Positions 1-7,322 of a stretch of DNA of 64,000 nt are shown here, one piece after another. The DNA comes from DATDGX01 sp036521875. GTDB taxonomy: Bacteria; Desulfobacterota; Binatia; Binatales; Binataceae. The first letter of the stretch is position 1. Each line of letters begins with the position of its first letter. Location: contig DATDGX010000052.1 in the NCBI GenBank assembly GCA_036521875.1, positions 1 to 64,000 on the forward strand, given 5' to 3'. The notes under the pieces are model-generated. The model did no database searches. It was not told the DNA's origin and was given only the letters and a program-made list of their open reading frames with translations. A program made the translations under genes and the position numbers.

Positions 1-1083
1 GGCATCGATCATATGTGGGAAGTGGAGCATCACTTCCTGGAGGAGTACGCGCATTCCTCGGCGCCCGAGATTTTTCTGGCTGCGGCCAGCCAGCGCACCA
101 AAAACATCCGCCTCGGCCACGGCATCGTGCTGCTGCCGCCCAAGTACAATCATCCGGCGCGCGTCGCCGAGCGGATCGCAACGCTCGACCTGGTGAGCGG
201 CGGGCGGGTCGAGTTCGGCACCGGCGAGTCGTCGGCGGAGGCGGAGCTGGGCGGGTTTCTGATTCCGCGCGCGGACAAGCGCGAGATGTGGCAGGAGTCG
301 CTCGGCGCGATCGCGCGGATGTTCGTCGAAGAGCCGTTCCAGGGGATCGAGGGCAAGTACTTCTCGATGCCGGTGCGCAACGTGGTGCCGAAGCCGGTCC
401 AGAAGCCGCATCCGCCGCTGTGGGTGGCGTGCTCGCGGCGCGAAACGATTCACCTCGCGGCCAAGCTCGGAATCGGCGCGCTGACGTTCGCATTCGTGTC
501 GCCGGAAGAAGCCAAGCAATGGGTCGACGATTACTACACGACGCTCGCCAACGAGTGCGAGCCGATCGGATACGCGATCAACGCTAACATCGCGATCGTC
601 ACCGGCTTCATGTGCGACAACAACGAGGCGCGGGCGCGCGCGATGGGCGAGGAAGGCCTCAAGTTTTTTTCCTACGCGCTCGGTCATCATTATGCATTCG
701 GCCGTCACGAGCCCGGCAAGACCAGCATCTGGTCGTCATTCAAAGGCAGCCCCATCGAGCTCCCGGGGCTCAACGGCAGCAACTCGTGCATCGGCACGCC
801 GGACCAGATCCGCACGCGGCTTCGCGAGTATGAGGAGGTCGGCGTCGACCAGGTGGTCTTCATTTCGCAGGCCGGCAACAATAAGCACGAGGACATCTGC
901 GAGTCGCTGAACTCATTCGCCAAGAATGTGCTTCCCGAGTTCAAGGGACGTGATCCGAAGCGCGCCAAGGAGAAGGCGGAGCGGCTCGCGCCGATCCTCG
1001 ATCGCGCGATGAAGCGCAAGCCGGAGCCGAAGATTCCCAAGACCGACGGACCGACGGTGATACAGGCGGGGATGCTGCCGTAA
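1..1083 (+). CDS. LLM-class flavin-dependent oxidoreductase, 5' partial
   Basis: This is a luciferase-like monooxygenase fold protein that would use FMN or F420 to oxidise an unidentified small substrate. The frame is open from base 1 (Gly-Ile-Asp-His before the first Met at base 13), and family members carry about 30 residues before the 'EVEHHF' segment seen here, so the true start lies outside the window. Visible family features are EHHF near the start, the strand 'IRLGHGIVLLPP', 'HPARVAERIATLDLVSGGR' and 'EFGTGES', followed by 'PHPPLWVACS' in the middle of the barrel. The C-terminal tail is Lys/Arg/Pro rich. It is convergent with the lipoprotein gene that follows. The substrate cannot be told from sequence. 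Confidence 0.88.
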   Translation, partial: GIDHMWEVEHHFLEEYAHSSAPEIFLAAASQRTKNIRLGHGIVLLPPKYNHPARVAERIATLDLVSGGRVEFGTGESSAEAELGGFLIPRADKREMWQESLGAIARMFVEEPFQGIEGKYFSMPVRNVVPKPVQKPHPPLWVACSRRETIHLAAKLGIGALTFAFVSPEEAKQWVDDYYTTLANECEPIGYAINANIAIVTGFMCDNNEARARAMGEEGLKFFSYALGHHYAFGRHEPGKTSIWSSFKGSPIELPGLNGSNSCIGTPDQIRTRLREYEEVGVDQVVFISQAGNNKHEDICESLNSFAKNVLPEFKGRDPKRAKEKAERLAPILDRAMKRKPEPKIPKTDGPTVIQAGMLP

Positions 1084-1142
1084 CGGGTCCGCCGCCCGCC
1101 CGCTTATTTTGCGCGCGACGAATCGCGGAAGCGCGTCCCGAC

Positions 1143-1691
1143 CTATGGGTTCGGGAGGCGCGCCCAATTCACCGGGTATCCTTTGCAGCTTCCGGGGATC
1201 GTCAGGATCTCCGTGAAGTGATCGGGATCGGTGACGGTCAAGACCACGTCGACGGTGAGCGCACTCAGCGAACCGGCAACGCCGCAGAGCTGCTTGGCCC
1301 GCACGAGGTTGGGCACCGCGCGATCCCAGGTTCCGCGCCACACCACCGTGCCGGGATGCATGTCCTTGTTTCCGTCGACCAGGGTGGCCACGTAGTTGAT
1401 TCCCCGGACTTGGGCATCCATGGTGATGACCGCCTTGAGCGGGCCGCCCCGGTAAGTCGCAGTCCAATTTCCCACCAGGCTCTTGGCAAGGTTCGGCGGA
1501 CCGCTGGGCGGGGGAGGTGGCGGCGGAGGAGGCGGCAGCGGCGTGACGGTTTCGGTGCATGAGAACGCCGAGCACAGGAGAATCACCGCTGCGATCGTGA
1601 GCATGAATCTCGCGAGCGGATTGCGCGTTCGAGCTCGAGCGCGAATTGATCGTGACTTCGACGAAACTTCGGAAAATTCAGCAAGTCGCAT
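1143..1691 (-). CDS. Putative lipoprotein with polyproline linker
   Basis: I do not recognise this family. A hydrophobic segment ends in Cys ('ILLCSAFSC'), a loose lipobox, and is followed by a run of about ten prolines that would act as a rigid spacer between the membrane anchor and a folded domain of about 120 residues. That domain begins 'LVGNWTATY', a pattern common in small beta-rich extracytoplasmic proteins. The Arg-rich 29 residues before Met30 may be untranslated; a start at that Met (position 1604) would give a shorter signal peptide. No strong ribosome binding site decides between them. Function is unknown. Confidence 0.6.
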   Translation of the reverse strand: MRLAEFSEVSSKSRSIRARARTRNPLARFMLTIAAVILLCSAFSCTETVTPLPPPPPPPPPPSGPPNLAKSLVGNWTATYRGGPLKAVITMDAQVRGINYVATLVDGNKDMHPGTVVWRGTWDRAVPNLVRAKQLCGVAGSLSALTVDVVLTVTDPDHFTEILTIPGSCKGYPVNWARLPNP

Positions 1692-2140
1692 GGCGCAAGA
1701 GCTTATTTGCGCCGCCCCAACTCTTCAAACGGCAGGGGCTGACCCCTGCACCCACCGCTACACAAGAGCCGGCTCCGATGTCGCCGGCCAGCAGAGGCCA
1801 GCCCTGCACACAGGGGCAGGCAAGAAGCCAGCTCCATTGTCGATCGCAAAACCACATCGCTGGTTGCGCGCGCACTACGACCGCCTGTTGGCTGCCGGCA
1901 AGCGGCCGCAGGTTGCGCTAGTGGCCGGCATGCGCAAATTGCTCACTGCCGTCTACAGCGTCGCCCGAAATCGCCGACCGTTCGTGCCGCATCGGGCGAC
2001 CTAATTCTGAAAACGCGGTCGGACGGAAACCCGTGTGTATGCTCGAAGGCGACATCGTCGAGAGGTAGCCTTCTTCCGACCTCAAAGACGCGATTCGGGA
2101 ATGGGTCTCACCCGAGGCAAGCAGATTGTCGCCGAAGCGG
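1692..2140. other. Intergenic gap holding an IS110 fossil and short hairpins
   Basis: Apart from the transposase remnant, this stretch holds a perfect short inverted repeat at 1732-1749 (GCAGGGG, loop CTGA, CCCCTGC) and another at 1802-1815 (CCCTG, CACA, CAGGG). Neither is followed by a T tract. Longer open frames here have no recognisable content. Confidence 0.5.
1852..2004 (+). pseudogene. Remnant of an IS110-family transposase C-terminus
   Basis: Fifty codons ending in a stop encode 'HYDRLLAAGKRPQVALVAG' followed by 'MRKLLTAVYSVARN', which matches the end of IS110/IS116 transposases (pattern RLxxxGKxxKxALVAxMRKLLxxLNAxxR). The upstream RuvC-like DEDD domain and most of the transposase are missing; the open frame upstream shows no transposase motifs. 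No IS ends are visible. It is a dead fossil of an insertion event in the 449-bp gap between two lipoprotein genes. Confidence 0.7.
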
Positions 2141-4015
2141 TCAGGGAGTCGGACGACAACTGCGTGCCAACGCGAACGTTGCGGAGAGCGTTTTGCCCTG
2201 ACCTAAGCTGAAGTCATATTTGAAGCGAACATCGTAGGAACCATTTTCGAAGATAGGACCCAGAACTTGCAGTGTGCGACCCTTGTCGAGATCGAGATAG
2301 TAGGGGGCGTTCTGGTACCGTCCGCCGCTCGCGGGATGACGCGTCACTGCTACGCTGCCGGCGGTCGGCCGGCCTTGGTAGTCGATTACGGCAACGATCA
2401 TTCCATCGGTGCGGTAGCGCGTCGTCGGACACCCGTCGATTCCCGTGATCGTCGAACCCGGAGGATAGATTTTCGTTTCGGCCGGAAGCTTCGCCCGCGA
2501 CCCTTGTCCCGTCACTGAGCCGTCCACAAACGCGAAACCGGCCAGGCTGGCGTTCGCGTCGGCGCTGGCAGGGAAGGACCGTGTCGCATCAGCCATCTGC
2601 ATTGCCGGATAGTTCACGTTGATCGTCAGATTCAGCTTGCCGGTTCGGTAGGGAAACTTCGCCGCGTCGTAGCCGGGTAGTCCGGAGGGAGCCGTGGGGT
2701 TGTTCGATAGTCCAACGCCCTCGCGCGGAGTGCCGTTCGGGTTCAGCTCGAGCACATGGGTGCTGTCCTCGTCGTGAAACACCAGGATCGCGTAAGCTCC
2801 GGGGTCTTGACTCTCGAAGTCACATCCGGCGCGTCGATTGGTGATGGTCGACGCAGTGCTCGCCGCGTTCCCCGCGGTGTTGGAGGGGAAGCCGGCGGCC
2901 GACTGAAACAGATAGCAATAGACCTGTCCCCGGTTGTTTCTGAGCCCCGCGATTTTGACATGGATCAGGTTCCCGGTGTCTTCTCCTTCCTCCATCTGGT
3001 CGGTGGAAATTCTTGCTTCGTTTTGATCTGGCAACTCGGCTAGAACCGCACCGCGCTCGTCGAGCGCCGAATCGATGACCCATTCGGAGCCGAAGAGGCC
3101 GACGTCACCGGCATATGAGCCGCGGCCATAATTTTCGAGATGCACGGTTTTGATCTGCTTGCCGCGCAGCCCTTTCGATCGCAGCTTGGCTACCGCGTCG
3201 GGCAGATCCACAAAGTTCGCAGGCAACGCGCGTTGATCGTTGGGATCGGCGCTGGAGCCGGGCATCAACTCGCTGGCGGGCGAATTAGGCATAAAGGCGA
3301 GCGTCTGCTGCTGTCCGGGAGAGTAGAAAGTGAACTGGACCAGCACACCCCCCTCCGGAGATTGCGCATTGCTGATCCCGTTAGCCAGCTCCATTTGGAT
3401 CGACGTCAGGAAGGCGTCGGGTTGCCATTTGCTCCGAACGTACGCGACTGCACGCTGCGCAATCGCCGGCACGCCGCTCACCGGCCATTGGACTTGCCCC
3501 GGAAGCACCTGGCTTGCGGCCGCGCTCCGCATCGGGGCCTCAGACGAGCTGCGGGTCCATTCGATATCGGCGCCGGGGGCGGTGCGAGTCGTCATATGTT
3601 TGCTGCCCTCGAGGCGAAACGCTCCGACCATCCCCGAGATGCTGCCCCCCGAGATCATAAACGTGCCGCTGTCCTTGCCGGTGAGGTAAAGGTTCGGCGC
3701 AAAGGTACCGTTTGGTATGGTCGCGATAGTGGCCCGCTGACCCGTGATCGGCATCGGGCACGAATCGCCGTAGGCGATCTGCCCCGCATCGCCAATTTCC
3801 ATTACGCATTGCTGAAGCTGGCCGGCCGGGTTGGAAATTTCCGCCTGCCACCGGCCCGTTGTCTTCGCTGGCGCCGATGGATCGGACTCGGAATGCCGGC
3901 ACGCGCAGATGCCGGCGGCGATCGCGATCGCCAGACCGAAACGTACGATCGCGCTCGCTCGGGACGATCGAGGTCGGCGCAGGAATGAATGGCCGATGAA
4001 CGCGTGATCTCTCAT
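2141..4015 (-). CDS. Large lipoprotein with a DUF2141 domain
   Basis: A 624-residue exported protein. I chose the Met at 4015 because it gives a typical signal: basic residues, then 'FGLAIAIAAGICAC', a lipobox-like end with Cys. Residues of roughly 345 to 470 match DUF2141: 'LIHVKIAGLRNNRGQVYCYLF', 'GAYAILVFHDED' and 'GVGLSNNPTAP' correspond to the family pattern of an immunoglobulin-like domain with a conserved HDxN turn. The first third and the region 'AYVRSKWQPDAFLTSIQMEL' are not recognised, and the C-terminal 150 residues look like another beta domain. DUF2141 has no established function. A longer upstream frame exists but encodes nothing signal-like. Confidence 0.7.
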   Translation of the reverse strand: MRDHAFIGHSFLRRPRSSRASAIVRFGLAIAIAAGICACRHSESDPSAPAKTTGRWQAEISNPAGQLQQCVMEIGDAGQIAYGDSCPMPITGQRATIATIPNGTFAPNLYLTGKDSGTFMISGGSISGMVGAFRLEGSKHMTTRTAPGADIEWTRSSSEAPMRSAAASQVLPGQVQWPVSGVPAIAQRAVAYVRSKWQPDAFLTSIQMELANGISNAQSPEGGVLVQFTFYSPGQQQTLAFMPNSPASELMPGSSADPNDQRALPANFVDLPDAVAKLRSKGLRGKQIKTVHLENYGRGSYAGDVGLFGSEWVIDSALDERGAVLAELPDQNEARISTDQMEEGEDTGNLIHVKIAGLRNNRGQVYCYLFQSAAGFPSNTAGNAASTASTITNRRAGCDFESQDPGAYAILVFHDEDSTHVLELNPNGTPREGVGLSNNPTAPSGLPGYDAAKFPYRTGKLNLTINVNYPAMQMADATRSFPASADANASLAGFAFVDGSVTGQGSRAKLPAETKIYPPGSTITGIDGCPTTRYRTDGMIVAVIDYQGRPTAGSVAVTRHPASGGRYQNAPYYLDLDKGRTLQVLGPIFENGSYDVRFKYDFSLGQGKTLSATFALARSCRPTP

Positions 4016-4381
4016 TGCCGTGGTCCTCAGCTCCCGGGATAGCCGATGAGCGCCGCTCTCGGTCAGCGCTTTCAGAGACAATAACCCTGCATGCGGCGAA
4101 AAATCTACGCCGGTTTCCAATCGCGTCCCTGACAAAGAGCCAGATCGGAAAAGAAGCGCTGACGCAATTTCCCGCAACCGAAAGTATGACGCACCGCCAC
4201 CAAGGTCCGCCGACCACACAAAGCGCCGCAGCCAGCACGCACGCGGCCAGCTCGTGGCAGGCATCGTAGCCGGCTAGCGCGATGCGGCTCTGCGTCGCGT
4301 ACTCTGCCGCGCGGGTGGAATCGAACTTCGCAGCGGCATCAATCGCTCTCCTGGCTATAACGAATAATCTTTGCGGGTTCG
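4016..4381. other. Gap without recognisable gene
   Basis: Between the start of the DUF2141 lipoprotein and the end of the CC-motif gene. Short open frames exist on both strands but carry no family motif or convincing start. It probably contains the promoter of the lipoprotein; I could not assign one. Confidence 0.4.
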
Positions 4382-4699
4382 TTAATGGCCAGCGGAGAAG
4401 AGATGTTGGATCTCATCGATCGCAGTTGCAGGACCGGAAATGGTCAGCTCAACGAATCCACCGACGCCATTCTCCAGCTTGAAATCGAGGAACCCACAGC
4501 ACTCGCGCTCCATCGTCACGAGGCGCCGCACTTGCGGAGCCGCGCTGGCGTCAAAGACCAGCTCCAGCTTTGCGCCATCGCGCCGCGATTCTCGCAATGA
4601 CTCACGTGCAAGTGCGCTGATTTGTTGGACGCGCGTTTGCAAAGCGTTGGGCTCGAGAGCGCACGTCGGTGGGTTGTCTTTACCGGAAATTGTTTTCAT
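4382..4699 (-). CDS. Small CC-motif protein divergent from a MerR regulator
   Basis: A 105-residue soluble protein. The Met at 4699 is preferred over upstream in-frame codons because it sits about 30 bases after the MerR-type -10 element, with GGAG a suitable distance upstream. It contains one Cys near the N-terminus ('PPTCALEP') and a central 'ERECCGFLDF' motif, then a beta-rich end 'VELTISGP'. Proteins with this Cys...ERxCCxFL pattern are, as I recall, found beside MerR-type regulators in metal-resistance loci, with no firm function. The three cysteines could form a soft-metal site, which is inference. The divergent promoter arrangement suggests that the adjacent MerR protein controls it. 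Confidence 0.75.
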   Translation of the reverse strand: MKTISGKDNPPTCALEPNALQTRVQQISALARESLRESRRDGAKLELVFDASAAPQVRRLVTMERECCGFLDFKLENGVGGFVELTISGPATAIDEIQHLFSAGH

Positions 4700-4728
4700 G
4701 CGACGCTCCAGGTTCGATTGATTGCCGA

Positions 4729-4759
4729 CAACTAGCACCTGAAGTAACTTGAGGTTCAA
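4729..4759 (-). promoter_or_regulatory. MerR-type promoter with 19-bp spacer
   Basis: Read on the minus strand, a -35 element TTGAAC (4754-4759) and a -10-like TAGTTG (4729-4734) are separated by exactly 19 bp. The spacer is almost filled by a near-perfect palindrome (4737-4755, plus strand ACCTGAAGTAACTTGAGGT). Overlong 19-bp spacers occupied by a dyad operator are the hallmark of promoters that MerR-family activators untwist. The half-sites ACCT..AAGT/ACTT..AGGT resemble known SoxR/MerR-type boxes. A second perfect dyad, ACTTGA-GGT-TCAAGT, overlaps at 4747-4761. It drives the CC-motif gene and overlaps the regulator's own start, implying autoregulation. Confidence 0.7.
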
Positions 4760-5239
4760 GTGGCCGACCAACGAAAGAACGCTCCCCTCCATCGCACCGT
4801 CCCGATAGGCGAACTTGCGAGGAGAAGCGGTTGTTCCGTCGCGACTATCCGCTACTACGAGGCGATCGGCCTGCTTCCACACGTAGCGAGGCGATGCAAC
4901 GGGCACCGCGCATTTGGAGCGAACGACCTGGCCCGTCTCACCTTGGTCCGCAACTTAAGAGGCCTCGGCGTGGCGTTGGACAAGGTCCGCCGGCTGCTAA
5001 CCTTGACCGACGAACGCGGTCGCTCATGCACCGAAGTCTTCGAATCGGCGCAGTCTCATCTGACCGAAGTCCGGGGGAAATTGAAGCAGTTGAAGGCGCT
5101 GGAAAAAACTCTGACGGAACTTCTGGCGGAGGCCCGCGCCACTTGCAAGGGTGGCCCGGCACCCGATTGCACGGTCTTGCGTGAACTAAGCCGGTCTCCA
5201 GCGACGGCGCGCGATTTCTTCGGGAGCGCGGGACTCTGA
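4760..5239 (+). CDS. MerR-family metal-responsive transcriptional regulator
   Basis: A 159-residue regulator. Residues 16-85 form the winged helix-turn-helix of MerR proteins ('IGELARRSGCSVATIRYYE', 'GHRAFGANDLARL'), followed by a dimerisation coiled coil and a Cys-containing metal loop. Three cysteines (Cys90, Cys129, Cys137) line up with the Hg(II) ligands Cys82, Cys117 and Cys126 of Tn501 MerR, although the last pair is one residue closer. A thiophilic metal sensor is therefore likely, with the metal uncertain. The proposed start is GTG, immediately beside the operator, leaving no room for a normal ribosome binding site; a leaderless message is possible. Confidence 0.88.
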   Translation: MADQRKNAPLHRTVPIGELARRSGCSVATIRYYEAIGLLPHVARRCNGHRAFGANDLARLTLVRNLRGLGVALDKVRRLLTLTDERGRSCTEVFESAQSHLTEVRGKLKQLKALEKTLTELLAEARATCKGGPAPDCTVLRELSRSPATARDFFGSAGL

Positions 5240-5262
5240 CCGCGGCGTGAAGCTTCCCGTCA

Positions 5263-5280
5263 ATTCAATGCGCGTTGAAT
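5263..5280. promoter_or_regulatory. Interrupted palindrome upstream of the redoxin gene
   Basis: ATTCAA and TTGAAT flank a 6-bp centre, about 60 bp before the proposed start of the redoxin fusion. It could be an operator, but no matching copy is seen elsewhere in the window. Confidence 0.25.
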
Positions 5281-5338
5281 GTTGACCTGCCTTTGCGGGA
5301 GGCCGCCGAAGTCTCCTTTGGAAAATCGGAGCGGTGCG

Positions 5339-6511
5339 ATGCGCGACAGGATACGGAACGCCGTGCTGCTGACAATCTCGATCGCGGTGCTTACTCTCGC
5401 CGCGATGATTCCGGCGCCGGTAGGAGGTGCGGAGCAAACCATGACACCAGCCGATTCCTCTTCCTCGCAGCGCAAAGCCGAAGTGCTGCGCGACGTGATG
5501 CGCAAGTTCGGCTCAGGTCAGAAGATCGATCCCGCCGAATTCCAGGAGTTCGTCAAAGCGCAGAACGACGGCTTGATGAGCGGCCCGGCGATCGGCGAAC
5601 CGGTTCCCGATTTCCGCCTTCCCGACGAGAACGGCAAGGATTGGTCGCTCAACGACCTGATGGGTCAGAAGGGTCTGTTACTGGTCTTCACCAGAAGCGC
5701 CGATTGGTGACCCTACTGCCGCACCCAGCTCGTCGAGCTGGAACAATCACGCGCGGCGCTCGAAAAGCAGGGCGTCAAGATCGCCTCAGTCAGCTACGAC
5801 TCTGCGGCGGTGCTCAAGCGCTTCGCCACCGAACATCATATTGGCTACCCGATGCTCTCCGACCACGGCAGCGCTGTGATTCGCAAGTTCGGCATCCTCA
5901 ACACCAACATTCCGAGTGACCACAAGTTCTACGGGATTCCATTTCCCGGTGAGTACCTGATCGCACCGGACGCTGTAGTGAGCGACAAACATTTCCTGCC
6001 CAACTATCAGACCCGCGCGACCGCGTCGGAGGTGCTGCTGCACAATTTCGGCGCGGCGGTTGGAAATGACTCCGCGAAAATCGCGTCGGGCGATGTAAGC
6101 GCGGTGGTCACGCTTTCGGCTGACCATGCGGCGCCCGGTAACGAGCTGGGCATCGCTATCGATTTCGCGTTGCCACCCGGCTCGCATCTGTACGGGCAAC
6201 CGCTGCCCGACAATTACATTCCGCTCACGATCGAATTGGCGCCGGAGCTGGTCGCAAATCAAAGGTTCGAATTCCCGAAGGCAACACCGATCAAGTTCGC
6301 GGCGCTCGGCGAGACGCTGCCCGCCTACACTGGCAAGTTCCGCGTGACCGGGCGCGTGCTGGTCAAGCCGGGCCTGAAGCCAGGCGACAACCAGCTCAAG
6401 GGGGCGCTCCATTTCCAGGAGTGCAACGATCAGATCTGCAAGCTGCCGCAGACGGTCGCCTTCGCGATGCCGCTCAAGATCGATCCGCTACAATTTCCGG
6501 CGCGCCCCTAG
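5339..6511 (+). CDS. Selenocysteine-containing redoxin fused to a DsbD-alpha domain
   Basis: A 390-residue exported thiol oxidoreductase if UGA at 5708-5710 is read as selenocysteine. The Met at 5339 gives a signal peptide (MRDRIRN, then a hydrophobic core) and has GGAG upstream. Residues of about 85-240 are an AhpC/TSA/TlpA-type thioredoxin fold: 'IGEPVPDFRLPDENGKDWSL', 'LLLVFTRSADW', then Sec124, Pro, Tyr, Cys127. The active site would be U-x-x-C where relatives have CxxC. The frame continues unchanged past the UGA into good redoxin sequence ('YPMLSDHGSAVIRKFGI'). Residues of about 255-390 resemble the DsbD N-terminal domain, including 'FQECNDQICKLP' with its two cysteines. The hairpin after the UGA fits a bacterial SECIS. 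An ordinary nonsense mutation is the alternative. Confidence 0.82.
5708..5741 (+). promoter_or_regulatory. UGA codon and bacterial SECIS-like hairpin
   Basis: Twenty-one bases after the in-frame UGA, CCAGCTC (5725-5731) pairs perfectly with GAGCTGG (5735-5741) around a three-base loop GTC (5732-5734). Bacterial SECIS elements lie inside the coding sequence, with the apical loop roughly 16-37 nt after the UGA and a G at the start of the loop; both conditions are met. The hairpin would be bound by the elongation factor SelB. SelA, SelB, SelD and tRNA-Sec are not in this window. Confidence 0.72.
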
Positions 6512-6512
6512 C

Positions 6513-6530
6513 AGCGGCGGGCGCGCCGCT
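6513..6530. terminator. Possible bidirectional terminator hairpin
   Basis: AGCGGCG, loop GGCG, CGCCGCT: a perfect 7-bp GC stem between two convergent stop codons. There is no T tract on either side, so intrinsic termination is uncertain. Confidence 0.4.
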
Positions 6531-7251
6531 AGCGCCTCTCTTCGACCTGTTCTACTTCGATACGCTCGTGCGGATGCCGGGGCACATGCGAGGAAGCGAA
6601 CGATACGAGCAGTGCGTTGTCGGCGATTTGCCGCGACAAATCCTGAATCGAAGCGGCGAGCGGTGGTTGGACGGTCTCGGTCAATTCCGCCAGGGCGTCC
6701 TGGTTGGAAATATATCCGTGCATCGGCAGAAACAGGTCCATGGTTGCGAAGTCCACAATGACCAGCGCGGCATTCTTCGCGGTCAGCATCGCCGGCCTCA
6801 GATGAATCTTCGCGACGCTGGTGACGTCGGACAGGACTTGCCCCGAGCGCGAATCTTTGAACGTCAGCGTCACCCGGATATATCCGTCGAGGACTCCGTA
6901 CGAGGGCGTCGTCGTGATGTCTTCCATTGCGACGAGGTCGGCGTCGCGCTCGGCGCTGTAGAGGTCGGGGGAACTCTCGACGGTCAGGAAGTTGTTCTTC
7001 AGCACGCTCTCGACCGCGGCGCTCAGCGCGGGCTGTAGGATCACCGTGCAACTGTCCTCACTGGTGCCGCATCCGTACCACTGGAACCCCGACGGCGGCG
7101 CATCGAGGAGCGCGACGCTCGCGCCAAGCCGCCGCGGCGAGTCCGGCTCTGGGTGGTAGAAATTCCCGGGCAGCGGGCCCGCGGTGTGAAAGCATCCCGC
7201 CGAGATAAGGCTCAGTCCGGCCAGCAGCGCGGCGGTTTGAAAACCCGACAT
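6529..7251 (-). CDS. Lipoprotein of unknown function
   Basis: A 240-residue protein with a clear type II signal peptide: hydrophobic 'AALLAGLSLISAGC' ends in a good lipobox (SAGC). The mature part contains 'DLVAMEDITTTPSYGVLDG' and 'IRVTLTFKDSRSGQVLSDVT', resembling outer-membrane or periplasmic lipoproteins that form beta-sandwich domains. A short Cys pair ('WYGCGTSEDSC') may be a disulfide. I cannot assign a family. It is tail-to-tail with the seleno-redoxin gene and lies downstream of the amidohydrolase on the same strand. Confidence 0.68.
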   Translation of the reverse strand: MSGFQTAALLAGLSLISAGCFHTAGPLPGNFYHPEPDSPRRLGASVALLDAPPSGFQWYGCGTSEDSCTVILQPALSAAVESVLKNNFLTVESSPDLYSAERDADLVAMEDITTTPSYGVLDGYIRVTLTFKDSRSGQVLSDVTSVAKIHLRPAMLTAKNAALVIVDFATMDLFLPMHGYISNQDALAELTETVQPPLAASIQDLSRQIADNALLVSFASSHVPRHPHERIEVEQVEERR

Positions 7252-7322
7252 CGGCGCCTACCAGTCGAACCCGCGGTTCGATTCGCGCGCGGCCCGCGCC
7301 AGGCGCCGCGACGCGCGGCGCT

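Noticed and set aside
1513..1535. Proline-codon run in the lipoprotein gene as a regulatory microsatellite
   Set aside because: The repeat is in frame and codes for a plain polyproline linker; there is no sign of phase variation.
5708..5710. Simple nonsense mutation splitting the redoxin gene
   Set aside because: The UGA replaces exactly the active-site Cys, coding similarity remains intact on both sides and an apt SECIS-like hairpin follows. A random mutation fitting all three is unlikely, though not excluded.
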